64,000 nt of DNA from Burkholderia multivorans ATCC BAA-247 (GCF_000959525.1 NZ_CP009831.1:1302001-1366000), one strand, 5' to 3'; positions 35,472-45,244 are shown, counted from the first letter of the stretch. Numbers and translations: made by a program. Notes: generated from the sequence alone by a model not told the origin.

Positions 35472-36410
35472 ATGCAGCCTGCCCAGTCCGCCCGGTCCAT
35501 CGCGCGCGTCGCGCTCGCGATCGACCCGACACCCGAATCGCTGTCCGCCGCCCGCTATGTCCGCACCTTGCTGCGTCCCGGCATGCAACTGCGAATCGTT
35601 TGCGCGATCGACAACCCGCGCCTCGTGCTGCCCGACATTCCGCGCATCGATGCGTTGCTGACGTCGGCGCGCAAGGAAATGACGCACGACGCGCAGGCGA
35701 CGATCGAACGCACCCTTGCACTGTTCGCGGACAGCGACGTCGAGCTCGAACCCGCGATCGTCGATACGTCGATCACCGGCGGCTCGGTCGCCGACGCGCT
35801 CGCGAACGACACCTCGCAGTGGGGCGCCGACGTGCTCGTAGTCGGTGCGAATCCGCATCACGGGCTGCTGCGGCTCGTGGAAGGTGCGATGTCGGACACG
35901 CTCGCGACGCGGGCGCATTGCGCGCTGCTGCTCGTCCCTGCGTCGTATGCGCGCGAGTCGGACGGCCCGCTGCAGCGGCTGATGTTTGCCGTCGACGGCA
36001 GCGAGCCGTCGCTTCATGCGGTCGAGGTGGGGCTCGGCTTCGCGGCACCGCAGACGCTGCTCTACGCGGCCTACGTCGTGGACCGCGCCGTTCGGCTCAC
36101 CGACATCGTGCCGGTGCGCGCGCTCGAGAACGCCTATCGCGCCGAAGGCGAGGATGCGCTGGCGCGTGTCGCGCCGATGCTGCATGCGACCGGCAACCCG
36201 ACGCGGCGCGGCATCGTCGAGACGCGCCCGACGAGCGACGACGTCGCGCACGCGCTGATGCGCGATGCGGTGCACTGGCATGCGGAACTGCTCGTGGTCG
36301 GCACGCACGGCCGGCGCGGCATTGCGGCATGGCTGATCGGCAGCGTCGCGCGGCGTGTCGCGCATCTGGCCGAGGTGCCCGTGCTGCTCGTACGCGGACA
36401 AGGCCGCTGA
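35472..36410 (+). CDS. Tandem-domain universal stress protein
   Basis: 312 residues with two Usp domains (about 10-160 and 170-308), like E. coli UspE. The first ends in GANPHHGLLRLVEGAMSDTL, a partial ATP motif; the second begins RLMFAVDGSEPS and ends GTHGRRGIAAWLIGSVARRV, a complete G-2x-G-9x-G-S motif, so only the second half is likely to bind nucleotide well. GGAGG precedes ATG 35472. The FNR-type promoter upstream suggests low-oxygen induction. Confidence 0.9.
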   Translation: MQPAQSARSIARVALAIDPTPESLSAARYVRTLLRPGMQLRIVCAIDNPRLVLPDIPRIDALLTSARKEMTHDAQATIERTLALFADSDVELEPAIVDTSITGGSVADALANDTSQWGADVLVVGANPHHGLLRLVEGAMSDTLATRAHCALLLVPASYARESDGPLQRLMFAVDGSEPSLHAVEVGLGFAAPQTLLYAAYVVDRAVRLTDIVPVRALENAYRAEGEDALARVAPMLHATGNPTRRGIVETRPTSDDVAHALMRDAVHWHAELLVVGTHGRRGIAAWLIGSVARRVAHLAEVPVLLVRGQGR

Positions 36411-36432
36411 AGGCGCACGAAACGCGCAGCGC

Positions 36433-36446
36433 TTGATCTGCGTCAG
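36433..36446 (+). promoter_or_regulatory. FNR/ANR-like box
   Basis: TTGAT-CTGC-GTCAG matches the FNR consensus at eight of ten positions (perfect left half). It lies 23 bases after the Usp stop and is followed by non-coding DNA. A -10 at the expected distance is poor (GACAGT near 36469). Confidence 0.45.
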
Positions 36447-36479
36447 AAACGGCGCACGGCGCGCATGCGACAGTGGCAG

Positions 36480-36728
36480 GCCATTCGACGCAGCGCGCCG
36501 CACCGTGCATGCGCAGCGGCAACGATGCAGCGCGGCGCGCGCCGGGCATGCGGCACACCGCCGAATCGTCACCGCCGCATGCTGCGCCGCTTGCACGCAC
36601 GGACCGTCTTTTTCTGCGACCGGCCGCATCGCCCGCCACCGACGAATCGCGAACTCTCTGGCACGAGGGTAGGCTGCCGCAAGGCGGCCCTGGAAGAAGG
36701 GCGGGATGCCGCGCATCCCGCCCGCTTT
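36480..36728 (+). ncRNA. Speculative small RNA between FNR-like box and hairpin
   Basis: If the FNR-like box at 36433 acts as a class II site, transcription would start near 36480; a perfect 11-bp stem-loop ends at 36723. The interval is about 250 bases without a plausible gene. This is inference from flanking signals only; no known RNA family is recognised. Confidence 0.2.
36699..36728 (+). terminator. Terminator-like stem-loop
   Basis: GGGCGGGATGC and GCATCCCGCCC pair perfectly with a 3-base loop. Only GCTTTCC follows, so the T-run is weak and rho-independent function is uncertain; it could also simply stabilise the upstream Usp transcript. Confidence 0.45.
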
Positions 36729-36777
36729 CCGGCATCGCCGGCATCGTATGCGTGCGCGGTCCGGGCGATCGCGACCC

Positions 36778-36806
36778 TTGACGTCGCATTTCGGCGAGTC
36801 TAAGTT
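36778..36806 (+). promoter_or_regulatory. Possible sigma-70 promoter
   Basis: TTGACG and TAAGTT with a 17-base spacer. The -35 matches five of six positions; the -10 is weak. It would give the DUF3562 gene a leader of about 220 bases. Confidence 0.3.
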
Positions 36807-37033
36807 GCACGCTACGGCGACGCGCCGACATGCACGCGGTGCATGTCCACCCGCCGCGACGCGTCCGGGGTGGCGCGACATGTTCATCGATCCTGCGCGA
36901 ACGGCCTGCCTCGGCCGCCTTTCATTGATCGCGCGCAAGCAAGCCGCGGCGCACCGCACGCCGCACGGCTTCCGACTCGTTACGCTTTCCTTGCCGTTCC
37001 GTTTCCGTCACTTCGACCGTCAGGAGTCCGTCG

Positions 37034-37291
37034 ATGTCACAGGACGATTTACTCGATTCGCTGAAGGAAGCTGCCGCGCGACGTGCGATCGACGCGGAGC
37101 AATTGCACGCGATGCTCGATGCCGAGATACGCGCGCTGTCGTCCGGCGCGCGCGTGCACGACTACATCCGCGTGATCGCGATCCGCCATCTGCGCGAACG
37201 GATGCGCGAGAACGCGGATATCGTGCCGGATCCCCGTTCACGTGGTGCCGGCGACGATTCCCCCGGCGCCGACGCACGTTCGGGTCCCTGA
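37034..37291 (+). CDS. Small DUF3562-like protein
   Basis: 85 residues, soluble, helical: SQDDLLDSLKEAAARRAIDAEQLHAMLDAEI then ALSSGARVHDYIRVIAIRHLRERMRE and a disordered Pro/Ser/Gly tail. The ARVHDYIRVIAIRHLRE helix resembles DUF3562, a small family frequent in Burkholderia; the assignment is from memory of its pattern. CAGGAG precedes ATG 37034. Function unknown. Confidence 0.7.
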   Translation: MSQDDLLDSLKEAAARRAIDAEQLHAMLDAEIRALSSGARVHDYIRVIAIRHLRERMRENADIVPDPRSRGAGDDSPGADARSGP

Positions 37292-37471
37292 CGGTCCCGG
37301 CATGACGTGACGCGCGCCGAGGCTCGGCCCGAACGGACCGAGCACCGAGCGCGCGCGTTTCGTCAGACGTTTCATCGATTTGTCACGGACCGCTCAAGTC
37401 GGCGACGCACGTGCCGTTTACCCGGTGAATCCCTCCACCGGGCGTTTGTGCACCCTTACCGAGTCGTCGCC

Positions 37472-39271
37472 ATGTTTTCGTCCATCCGCACCCGCATCCT
37501 CGCCGCGTGCGTCGCCATCGTCGTGTTCGCGCTCGTCGCTACCACCCTCATCAACTATTTCATTGCGCGCGCGTACAACAACGATGCGATCGATCGCAAC
37601 CTGACGTCGGTTGCCAGCGGCCACGTAGTCGGGATCGCGGACTGGGTCGCGACGCGGCGCCGGATGGTCGAGTCGCTGCAGGACGCCGCGCTGTCCGCCG
37701 ATCCGCTGCCGGTGTTCAAGCAGATGGCGGCCGCGGGCGGCTTCACGAACGTCTATGCGGGCTATGCCGACAAATCGTTCCGGTTTTCCGATCCGACCGG
37801 CATTCCCGCCGACTACGATCCGACCGGCCGGCCGTGGTACCGGCAGGCGGCGCAGGCCGGCAAGCCGGTCGTGACGCCGCCGTATGTGGATGCGGGCACC
37901 GGCAACCTGGTCGTCACGTTCGCGGTGCCGATTCTGCGCGACGGCGCGCTGAAGGGCGTCGTCGCGGCCGACGTCGGCATGGACAGCGTGATCGCGAACG
38001 TGAAGTCGATTCATCCGACGCCTGCCAGCTTCGGCATGTTGATCGACAGCAGCGGCCACGTGGTGGCGCATCCCGACTCGAAGCTGACGCTGAAGCCGGT
38101 CGCCGACCTGTCGCCCGATCTCGGTGCGATTCCCGCGGCGTCGCTCGCGGGTGCGAGCGCGCCGGTCGAGGTGCACGTCGGCGACGACGCGAAGCTCGTG
38201 CGCGCGCAGCCGGTGCCGGGCACAGACTGGTACGCGCTCGTCGCGCTCGACAAGGCCGATGCGACGGGCGGCATGCGCTCGCTGCTGACCGCTTCGCTGA
38301 TCACGATGATCGTGATCGTCGCGGTCGCGTCGTTGATCGTCGGCGCAATCACGACGACCGCGTTTCGCCGCCTGTCGCAGGTGCGGCTCGCGATGGCCGA
38401 GATCGGCTCGGGCGGTGGCGATCTGACGCAGCGGCTGCCGGCCGAGGGCCGCGACGAAGTGGCCGACATCGCGCGCTCATTCAACCGCTTCGTCGACAAG
38501 CTGAGCGACGTGATCCGGCAGATTCGCGACGCGAGCGAATCGGTGCGCACGGCGGCGAACGAGATCGCGGCGGGCAATCGGGATCTGTCGTCGCGCACCG
38601 AATCGGCGGCGGCGAGCCTCGAGGAAACGGCCGCGTCGATGGAGCAGATCACCGCGACGGTCGGCCAGTCGGCAGCCGCAGCCGGTCAGGCGGACGAGCG
38701 CGCGGCCGCCGCGTCGCGGATCGCGTCGCACGGCGGCGCGGTCGTGTCGGACGTCGTCGCGACGATGGCGAAGATCGAGGAAGCGTCGGGCCGGATCGGC
38801 GACATCATCGGCGTGATCGACGGCATCGCGTTCCAGACCAACATCCTCGCGCTGAACGCGGCCGTCGAAGCGGCGCGCGCGGGCGAGCAGGGGCGTGGCT
38901 TCGCGGTGGTCGCGCAGGAAGTGCGCAGTCTCGCGCAACGCAGCGCGCAGGCCGCGCGCGAAGTGAAGGTGCTCGTCGAATCGACGGTCGACAGCGTGTC
39001 GGCCGGCTCCGGGCAGGTGCGGCAGGCTGGCGAGACGATGCGCGAAATCGTGTCGAACGTCGCCAACGTGACGACGATCATCTCCGAGATCACGCATGCG
39101 GCGAACGAACAGACGCGCGGTATCCAGGAAGTGAACCGCGCGGTCACGCAGCTCGACGAGATGGTTCAGCAGAACGCGGCGCTGGTCGAACAGTCGACCG
39201 CGGCGGCGTCGGCGCTGCAGACGCAGGCGAACGCGCTCGCGTCGACGGTCGGCCAGTTCAGGGTCGCGTAG
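37472..39271 (+). CDS. Methyl-accepting chemotaxis protein with dCACHE sensor
   Basis: 599 residues: membrane segment 8-30, periplasmic double-CACHE domain (about 35-265, with [22 protein letters not shown], the amino-acid/carboxylate-sensing type), second membrane segment near 280-300, HAMP (305-355) and the MCP signalling hairpin, whose tip [21 protein letters not shown] is near 455-480. No C-terminal CheR-docking pentapeptide is present. Its last 14 bases overlap the end of the convergent sigma-54 activator gene. Senses a small extracellular ligand and relays to CheA. Confidence 0.92.
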   Translation: MFSSIRTRILAACVAIVVFALVATTLINYFIARAYNNDAIDRNLTSVASGHVVGIADWVATRRRMVESLQDAALSADPLPVFKQMAAAGGFTNVYAGYADKSFRFSDPTGIPADYDPTGRPWYRQAAQAGKPVVTPPYVDAGTGNLVVTFAVPILRDGALKGVVAADVGMDSVIANVKSIHPTPASFGMLIDSSGHVVAHPDSKLTLKPVADLSPDLGAIPAASLAGASAPVEVHVGDDAKLVRAQPVPGTDWYALVALDKADATGGMRSLLTASLITMIVIVAVASLIVGAITTTAFRRLSQVRLAMAEIGSGGGDLTQRLPAEGRDEVADIARSFNRFVDKLSDVIRQIRDASESVRTAANEIAAGNRDLSSRTESAAASLEETAASMEQITATVGQSAAAAGQADERAAAASRIASHGGAVVSDVVATMAKIEEASGRIGDIIGVIDGIAFQTNILALNAAVEAARAGEQGRGFAVVAQEVRSLAQRSAQAAREVKVLVESTVDSVSAGSGQVRQAGETMREIVSNVANVTTIISEITHAANEQTRGIQEVNRAVTQLDEMVQQNAALVEQSTAAASALQTQANALASTVGQFRVA

Positions 39272-40316
39272 CGCGTTCGCCGGACGCCGGGCGCGCGGCG
39301 TCGTCGCCGGCCTCGCGCATCAGCGCGAGCCGGTTGTACAGCGTCTTCAGGCTGATGCCGAGCGCCTTCGCCGCGAGCGGCTTGTTGCCCTCGAAATGGC
39401 GCAGCGTCGCGGCGATGAAGCGTTGCTGCGCATGATGCAGCGTCGCCCCGAGCGGCAGCGAGATCGCGTCGTCGTGCATCAGGTCGGCCGGCACCGGTTG
39501 CTTCGGCAGCGTGACGTCGATTCCGTCGTCCGCCAGGATGTACGCGCGCTCGATCGTATTGCGCAGTTCGCGCACGTTGCCGGGCCACGAGTACGCACGC
39601 AGCGCGGCGATCGCCGCATCGGTCAGCCGCTTGTCGGACCGGTGCCGCGCATTGAGCGCCGCGACGAACTCCTGCGCGAGCACCTCGACGTCGCCCTCGC
39701 GCTGACGCAGCGGCGGCACGACGAGCGCGAATGCGGCGAGCCGGTAGAACAGGTCTTCGCGCAGGCGGCCGTCGCGCACGGCGTCGGCCGGATTGTGGCG
39801 CGTCGCGGATACGATCCGCACGTCGAGCGCGATCGCTTCCGTGCCGCCGACGCGCAGGATCGTGTTCGACTCCAGCGCGCGCAGCAGCTTCACCTGCAGC
39901 GCGGCGGGCATTTCGGCGATTTCGTCGAGCAGCAGTGTGCCGCCGCGTGCGGCTTCGAAGAAGCCGGTGTGCTGCGCGGTCGCGCCGGTGAAGCTGCCTT
40001 TTTCGTGGCCGAACAGCTGCGACTCCGCGATGTCGGGCGGAATCGCGCCACAGTTGACCGCGACGAACGGCCCGTTGCGCCGCGGGCTCAACTCGTGCAG
40101 CCGACGCGCGACGATGTCCTTGCCCACGCCGCTTTCACCCGCGATCATCACGCTCGCGCCGGTCGGCGCGACTTTCTCGATGCGCGCGAGCAGCGCACGC
40201 ATTGCGGCCGAGCGGCCGGACAGCCGGCGTTCGTCTGCGCGTTTCGCGCGGGACGACGTTTCCCGCGGCGGCTTCAGCATGTCGGTTGGCACTTCGATGT
40301 CACGCAATTCGTCCAT
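39258..40316 (-). CDS. Sigma-54-dependent transcriptional activator without receiver domain
   Basis: 352 residues: a short 40-residue N-terminus, AAA+ domain (about 45-285) with Walker A GESGVGKD, sigma-54 contact loop GSFTGA (a known variant of GAFTGA), Walker [10 protein letters not shown], arginine-finger region, and a Fis-type helix-turn-helix at the end ([20 protein letters not shown]). There is no receiver, GAF or PAS domain, so activity must be controlled by another protein or by expression. ATG 40316 is used; the frame is open further upstream without a better start. Confidence 0.9.
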   Translation of the reverse strand: MDELRDIEVPTDMLKPPRETSSRAKRADERRLSGRSAAMRALLARIEKVAPTGASVMIAGESGVGKDIVARRLHELSPRRNGPFVAVNCGAIPPDIAESQLFGHEKGSFTGATAQHTGFFEAARGGTLLLDEIAEMPAALQVKLLRALESNTILRVGGTEAIALDVRIVSATRHNPADAVRDGRLREDLFYRLAAFALVVPPLRQREGDVEVLAQEFVAALNARHRSDKRLTDAAIAALRAYSWPGNVRELRNTIERAYILADDGIDVTLPKQPVPADLMHDDAISLPLGATLHHAQQRFIAATLRHFEGNKPLAAKALGISLKTLYNRLALMREAGDDAARPASGERATRP

Positions 40317-40852
40317 TTGGAATACCGGGTATCGACAACGCGGGCGGCGCGAAGGTGCCGGCGCATAGAAATTTCCAATGCGCACGGCGCTGGCGATCGC
40401 TCGCGTGCCTTTTTTTGATCGACAGCCGCCTGGCATGCACGGTCGGGGGCAGGATTTCAAAACGATCCCATGCTTTTTTACAGAAAGCTAATGAAAAAAC
40501 GTGCGTCCTGGCGCGTGCTTTGCGGCGACCGAGGTATCGCAGCGGGATAGCGGGGCCCCATCCGCGACGAAACGCGCTGTCATCTTCGCATGGCGCGCGC
40601 CGCGACATGGCGCAGCGTTGCACATCGCGGCCCGGCAACGCGCGGTGCGCGCCGTCCCGCGCCCGTGCGTGCGCCGCGCCGTGCCGCTGCCGGCCGCCGC
40701 AGGCTGCGGCGCTCGGACCGTTGCGGTGGTGGCGTCGGCAGGTATGACGGTTGCTTGCCGCGTGTCGCTCGCCCGGCCCGTTCGACGGTATGCCGGACCG
40801 CCCGGGCGGCACGCCGCCGCGCGAAGGATGCCGGCGCGAATGCAGGAACGCA
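40317..40852. other. 536-base region between divergent regulator genes
   Basis: Holds the promoters of the sigma-54 activator (leftward) and the hybrid kinase (rightward). A short AT-rich patch with T- and A-runs lies at 40410-40500; the rest is very GC-rich. I find no sigma-54 promoter with correct spacing and no small gene. Confidence 0.5.
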
Positions 40853-42814
40853 ATGAGGACCGTTACCCGTGAACTATTCCGGCAGGGTGCATGGGTCGTG
40901 CTGGCCGTCGGCGTCGCGTGCGCGCTGCAGGCGGGCGCGATTCGCGTGGTCGGCGCGCATGCGCCGTTTGCGCCGTTGCCTTTTTATGCAGGCGTCGCCG
41001 CCGCCGCGTGGCTGACGTCGCTCGCCGGCGGCCTCGCCGCGATCGTCGCGAGCACCGTCGTGATCGCTGCGCTCTGGTGGCGCGACGCGCCGACGGCGAC
41101 ATGGCTGGCCGACGCCGGCACGTTCGTCGCGATCGGCGTGATCGAATGCGCGCTGATCGCAGCCGTCAGGCCGTTGTTCGCGCGCACGCGTGCGGTCGAC
41201 GACGCGCGCGACGCACGCCGGGAGCCGGCGGCTGCACCGCCTCCATCCGAGGACGTGCTGTTGCGCCGCGTGGTCGATGCGTCGCCCGACGCGATCGTCG
41301 GCGTCGACGGCGCGCGGCGGATCGTCAGCTGGAACCGCGCGGCGCAGCGCATCTTCGGCGCCGACGCGGCGACGATGATCGGCCGCGATGTAACGACGCT
41401 GTTCGCGCCGCGCTGGCTGCGGCGTCAGCCGGTGCCCGCGTCGATCGACGAGGTACACGCGCCGGTCGGGCCGATCGACGTGCTGTGCATGCGGCAAGAC
41501 GCACACTGCTTTCGCGCGACGTTTGCGGCATCGCCGATCGTCGATGCGAACGGGCATGTCGACGGCCTCTCGATGACGCTGCGCGAGGCGCGCGAGCGCC
41601 GTCGCGACGAGCGGCGTGATCGCCTGTCGCTGCGCGGCGCGCGCGACGCCCGTGTGCAGGCCGACACGGCGAACCGGCTGAAGGACGAACTGCTCGCGAC
41701 CGTGTCGCATGAATTGCGCACGCCGCTGAACGTGATCTACGGCTGGGTCGAGGTGCTGCGCAGCGTCGACGGGCAGGGCTTCGCGCAGCAGGCGGTCGAC
41801 GCGATCGATCGCAGCGCGCGTTCGCTCGCGCGGATGGTCGGCGATCTGCTCGACGCGTCGTCGCTTGCGACCGGCAAGCTGCGTCTGGAGCGTACGCCGG
41901 TCGACGTCGCGCGCGTCGTGCACGACGCGGCGCGCGAGTTCGGCGCGCCCGCGCATGCGAAGGGCATCACGCTCGTCACGGAAGGCGCGGGCACGGCGTG
42001 CGTGATCTCCGCCGACGCGGAGCGGCTGCATCAAGTGCTGTCGAACCTGCTGTCGAACGCGATCAAGTTCACGCCGAGCGGCGGACGCATCGTCGTGTCG
42101 CTCGCACGCGTCGACGCGCACGTCAGTCTGTCGGTGGCCGATACGGGGCAAGGGATGGCGCCCGAAGCGCTGCCGCATCTGTTCGATCCGTTCAACCGTC
42201 CGGCCAATGCGCCGGCATCGCCGCAGCGCGGCCTCGGGCTCGGCCTGTCGATCGTGCGCAACATCGCGGAGCTGCACGGCGGATCGGTGGAGGCGGCCAG
42301 CGAAGGGCCCGGTCGCGGCCTGACCGTCACGGTCACGCTGCCGGCCGGCTGGGAGGCGGACATGGCGGTCGTTCCGCTCGGCGCCGTGGACAGCGTGCCG
42401 GCGGCGGCACTCGAACACCAGCGCGTGCTCGTCGTCGACGACGAGCCGACGTCGCGCGCGAGCCTCTCGGCCGCACTGCGGACGCTCGGCGCGCAGGTGT
42501 CCACCGCGCAGTCGGGGCGCGACGCGCTCGCGAGCATCGAGCGCGATCCGCCGACCGTCGTGCTGTCGGACATCGCGATGCCCGACGGCGACGGATTCTG
42601 GCTGATCGAGCGCGTGCGGCGTCTGCCCGGGCGCCACGCGCGCATGCCGGTGGTCGCCGTGACCGCGCATGCGGGCGTCGCGGATCGGCAGCGGGTGATG
42701 GCCGCCGGCTTCGACGCGTATCTGTGCAAGCCGGTCGACGTGCCGACGCTCGCAAGCGCGATCGACGACGTGACGGCCCGTCGTACGCGTGAGAAGGACG
42801 GACCGGAACGGTAA
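40853..42814 (+). CDS. Hybrid sensor histidine kinase/response regulator
   Basis: 653 residues: N-terminal membrane domain with about four helices (1-110), PAS domain (about 135-250, DASPDAIVGVDGARRIVSWNRAAQ), HisKA with His near residue 287 in ATVSHELRTPLN, HATPase_c with NAIKFTPSGG and GLGLGLSIV, and a C-terminal receiver with VLVVDDEP and phospho-acceptor Asp in VVLSDIAMPDGDG. No DNA-binding output, so phosphate must pass to another protein. AGGAAC precedes ATG 40853. It heads the stress/envelope cluster that follows 56 bases downstream. Confidence 0.9.
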   Translation: MRTVTRELFRQGAWVVLAVGVACALQAGAIRVVGAHAPFAPLPFYAGVAAAAWLTSLAGGLAAIVASTVVIAALWWRDAPTATWLADAGTFVAIGVIECALIAAVRPLFARTRAVDDARDARREPAAAPPPSEDVLLRRVVDASPDAIVGVDGARRIVSWNRAAQRIFGADAATMIGRDVTTLFAPRWLRRQPVPASIDEVHAPVGPIDVLCMRQDAHCFRATFAASPIVDANGHVDGLSMTLREARERRRDERRDRLSLRGARDARVQADTANRLKDELLATVSHELRTPLNVIYGWVEVLRSVDGQGFAQQAVDAIDRSARSLARMVGDLLDASSLATGKLRLERTPVDVARVVHDAAREFGAPAHAKGITLVTEGAGTACVISADAERLHQVLSNLLSNAIKFTPSGGRIVVSLARVDAHVSLSVADTGQGMAPEALPHLFDPFNRPANAPASPQRGLGLGLSIVRNIAELHGGSVEAASEGPGRGLTVTVTLPAGWEADMAVVPLGAVDSVPAAALEHQRVLVVDDEPTSRASLSAALRTLGAQVSTAQSGRDALASIERDPPTVVLSDIAMPDGDGFWLIERVRRLPGRHARMPVVAVTAHAGVADRQRVMAAGFDAYLCKPVDVPTLASAIDDVTARRTREKDGPER

Positions 42815-42870
42815 TGACGGCAAGCGCGGCCGGGCGGTCGCGCGCCGACAGCGGAGGACGGGAGGACGAC

Positions 42871-43281
42871 ATGAACGAAACGAAACACGCGCCGCGCGCG
42901 AATGCGCAGCCGGCGCCGCCGCGCGTCGAGCGTCGGCCGCCGGTTGCCGCAATCGCGCGCATACTGGTGTTGTCGTGTGCATGGATCGCGGTGCCTCGTC
43001 CGGCGGCGGCCGAGCAGGGCGTCGGCGCGAAGCTCGCGAGCCAGGCGTCGGCCGTCGGCAGCCAGCTGCGCGACGCGACGATCGCGTCCCGCGTCAGGGC
43101 CGCGCTCGTCGCGGAGCGCGGGCTCGCGTCCGGCGACATCGACGTGCAGGTACGCGATCACGTGGCCGAGCTGACGGGCACCGTGCCCGACGATCGGCAA
43201 CGCGCGACCGCGCTCCGCGTCGTACGCGACGTGGACGGCGTACGCGGCGTGCGCGACAAGCTGCAGATACGCCCGAAGTAA
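42871..43281 (+). CDS. BON-domain exported protein
   Basis: 136 residues: an N-terminal hydrophobic signal segment (AIARILVLSCAWIAVPRPAAA) and one BON domain (about 65-135; RVRAALVAERGLASGDIDVQVRDHVAELTGTV). BON domains bind phospholipid membranes; OsmY-like proteins protect the envelope under stress. GGGAGGACGAC before ATG 42871 fixes the start. Probably in the same transcript as the hybrid kinase. Confidence 0.87.
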   Translation: MNETKHAPRANAQPAPPRVERRPPVAAIARILVLSCAWIAVPRPAAAEQGVGAKLASQASAVGSQLRDATIASRVRAALVAERGLASGDIDVQVRDHVAELTGTVPDDRQRATALRVVRDVDGVRGVRDKLQIRPK

Positions 43282-43362
43282 CGTGATGCGCGGGCAAGCG
43301 CCGGGCCGATCGGGCGTCGCGCGCCTTGCGGCCCGGCGCGGCACCGTGCAGGAGGGTTCGAC

Positions 43363-43908
43363 ATGGACACCATCATCGCGGGCCGTTTCTCGACGCTCGA
43401 GCAGGCGGAACGCTGCGCGCAGCAGCTGCGCGGCCACGCCATGCATCGGGACGACGTGAAGGTCTTCTTTCTCAATCCGCCGGGCCAGCATGCGCTGTTC
43501 TGGCTCGGCGGCGACGTCTATGCGGATTCCGCCGCCCGGCCGGGCGGGCTGGGCGCGCTCGAAGGCGTCGCGATCGGTGCTGTCGTCGGCGCGGCCGGCG
43601 CGGCGGTGCTGTCGATCGGCGGCCTGCATTCGTCGTTCGTATGGCTCGGCGTGCCGCTCGTCGGCGCGTATATCGGCGCGCTGTGCGGGGCGCTCGGCCG
43701 GATGCGCGGCGATGCGCCCGAAGGCCGCGGCGCGCTGCGCGAGTGCGAACACGGCGTCGTGCTGGCCGCGCACGTGACGCGGCGTACGGCCACGTTCGCG
43801 CAACGCACGCTCGTGGCGAACGGCGCGCTGTCGGTGGAGCGCGTCGACGGCGCATGGGATCACGGCGCGTGGACCGACTTCTTCACGTCGGGGCATCGGC
43901 CGGCATGA
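43363..43908 (+). CDS. Glycine-rich membrane protein, hypothetical
   Basis: 181 residues with a soluble start (TIIAGRFSTLEQAERCAQQLRG, resembling the small alpha/beta fold of general-stress YflT-like domains) and a Gly/Ala-rich segment (about 65-115) able to form two membrane passes (GVAIGAVVGAAGAAVLSIGG and VWLGVPLVGAYIGALCGALG). CAGGAGG precedes ATG 43363. The stop overlaps the start of the DUF4142 gene, so both are translated together. Function unknown; envelope stress is suggested by its neighbours. Confidence 0.75.
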   Translation: MDTIIAGRFSTLEQAERCAQQLRGHAMHRDDVKVFFLNPPGQHALFWLGGDVYADSAARPGGLGALEGVAIGAVVGAAGAAVLSIGGLHSSFVWLGVPLVGAYIGALCGALGRMRGDAPEGRGALRECEHGVVLAAHVTRRTATFAQRTLVANGALSVERVDGAWDHGAWTDFFTSGHRPA

Positions 43909-44582
43909 CGGGCACCGGCGCCGGCCGCAACACCGCTCGCCGCGCAGCCGCGCTGCGTTGGGCGCGGCCGCGCGTCCGGCGGCGTGCGCGATATGCGGCG
44001 TGTGCGGTGGGGCTAGCGGCGGCGGGCTTGCTGACGGCGGCCACGGCGGAGGCAGAGGCTTCGCCTGTGTCGTCGGCGCACGTCGCGCCCGGCGTCGTGA
44101 GCCCCGCGCCGACCGGCGACGAGGCCGACATGGCGCGCCGGCCGTCCGGCATCGATGCGGAGTTCGTCGACAAGGCCGCGATGCTCGGCAAGACCGAACT
44201 GCTCGCGAGCGAGCTCGCGGCCGAGCGTTCGTCGAACGCAGAGGTCAAGGCGTTCGCGCGAAGGATGATCGACGAACACGAACGGATCGCGCGCGAACTG
44301 CGCCGGCTCGGCGCGGACAAGGGCGTACCGGTCCAGACGCGAATGCTCGTCGATCCGGCGCTGAACACGTTGCGCACGCTGAGCGGCCCTGCGTTCGACC
44401 GCGCGTACGTGCAACTCGCGGGGCCCGCTGCACACGAAGAGGCGATCCGGGCGTATGAAGCAGAGGCGCGCGACGGACACGACGCACAACTGCGTGCGTT
44501 CGCCGCGCGCACGTTGCCGATGCTCAAAAATCATCTTGCCGCGGCACGCGCGCTCGCGAACGCCGTTGCGGGCGCGCGCTGA
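43905..44582 (+). CDS. DUF4142 ferritin-like exported protein
   Basis: 225 residues: long basic N-terminus and hydrophobic signal (YAACAVGLAAAGLLTAATAEA), then the DUF4142 four-helix domain (EFVDKAAMLGKTELLASELAAERSSNAEVKAFARRMIDEHERI and HDAQLRAFAARTLPMLKNHLA). Glu/His residues in the first and last helices resemble ferritin-like proteins, though metal binding is not established. ATGA overlap with the upstream gene. Periplasmic, function unknown, linked by neighbours to stress. Confidence 0.87.
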   Translation: MTGTGAGRNTARRAAALRWARPRVRRRARYAACAVGLAAAGLLTAATAEAEASPVSSAHVAPGVVSPAPTGDEADMARRPSGIDAEFVDKAAMLGKTELLASELAAERSSNAEVKAFARRMIDEHERIARELRRLGADKGVPVQTRMLVDPALNTLRTLSGPAFDRAYVQLAGPAAHEEAIRAYEAEARDGHDAQLRAFAARTLPMLKNHLAAARALANAVAGAR

Positions 44583-44627
44583 TGGCGGCCATGCGCGAGT
44601 GCCGGCACGCGCCGGCGCGCCCATTCG

Positions 44628-45128
44628 CTAGCGACGCCGCGCTTCGTCTTCCGGGCCGCCCGGCGATGCTTCGTACGGCGGCGAATCGATCGCCGTTTCG
44701 CCTTCCTCGATGACCCAGTACGGCGTGCTGCCGTAATACGCGTGGACGGTCTCGGCCCAGGTCGCATCGGCCATCGCCGGCCAGTGGTCCTTGTCGAAGC
44801 CGGGCGCATCGCGCACGCGCTCCGCGGTGACCGGCAGCACGAAACAGCGGCGCTCGGCGTCGAGCGTGAGCCGGTTCCACGGCACCGCGAGCAGCTTGTC
44901 GCCGATCCCGAGCAGGCCGCCCGACGATACGACCGCGTACGCGATATGGCCGGATCGGACATCGAGCATGATGTCGGCGATCTTGCCGATGTCGTCGCCG
45001 TCCGTCGTCACGACGCGGTCGCCTTGCAGCGTACCGGCGGCCATCACGTCGGGCCCCGGTCCGTTCGAGCGCCGGCCGGCGCGACCGACGATGCGGGCAC
45101 CTTCGGCGGGTTGTCTGTCGGCTGTCAT
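44628..45128 (-). CDS. PRC-barrel domain protein
   Basis: 166 residues: a PRC-barrel (about 30-110; TLQGDRVVTTDGDDIGKIADIMLDVRSGHIAYAVVSSGG) and a C-terminal stretch with WAETVHAYYGSTPYW. Soluble PRC-barrel proteins of this size are common stress-induced genes in Proteobacteria. AGGAGG before ATG 45128 sets the start. Leftward, behind the CBS gene by 116 bases; possibly the same transcript. Confidence 0.87.
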   Translation of the reverse strand: MTADRQPAEGARIVGRAGRRSNGPGPDVMAAGTLQGDRVVTTDGDDIGKIADIMLDVRSGHIAYAVVSSGGLLGIGDKLLAVPWNRLTLDAERRCFVLPVTAERVRDAPGFDKDHWPAMADATWAETVHAYYGSTPYWVIEEGETAIDSPPYEASPGGPEDEARRR

Positions 45129-45244
45129 CGCGTACCTCCTGTTCGAAGTGCGAAGTTCGAAGCGAACGGCATCGGCCGCGGCGCGCGTGGCGGGCCACCT
45201 CGTCGGCTGTGGTCGACGCGCCGCTGGCAGCGGCGATCGCCGGC

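Larger units (their letters stand above)
36411..37033. other. 623-base non-coding region with FNR-like box, hairpin and promoter-like element
   Basis: No convincing coding frame. From left to right it holds an FNR-like box (36433-36446), a stem-loop (36699-36723) and a sigma-70-like element (36778-36806). The first two could bound a short RNA; the third would serve the DUF3562 gene. Confidence 0.5.

Noticed and set aside
36465-36803. 112-codon plus-strand frame in the non-coding gap after the Usp gene
   Set aside because: Arg/Ala/His-rich composition, no ribosome site and no recognisable fold; looks like a random GC-rich open frame.
40608-40622. TGGCGCAGCGTTGCA considered as a sigma-54 promoter for the hybrid kinase
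   Set aside because: Only nine bases separate the GG and GC elements instead of the required ten, which abolishes sigma-54 recognition.
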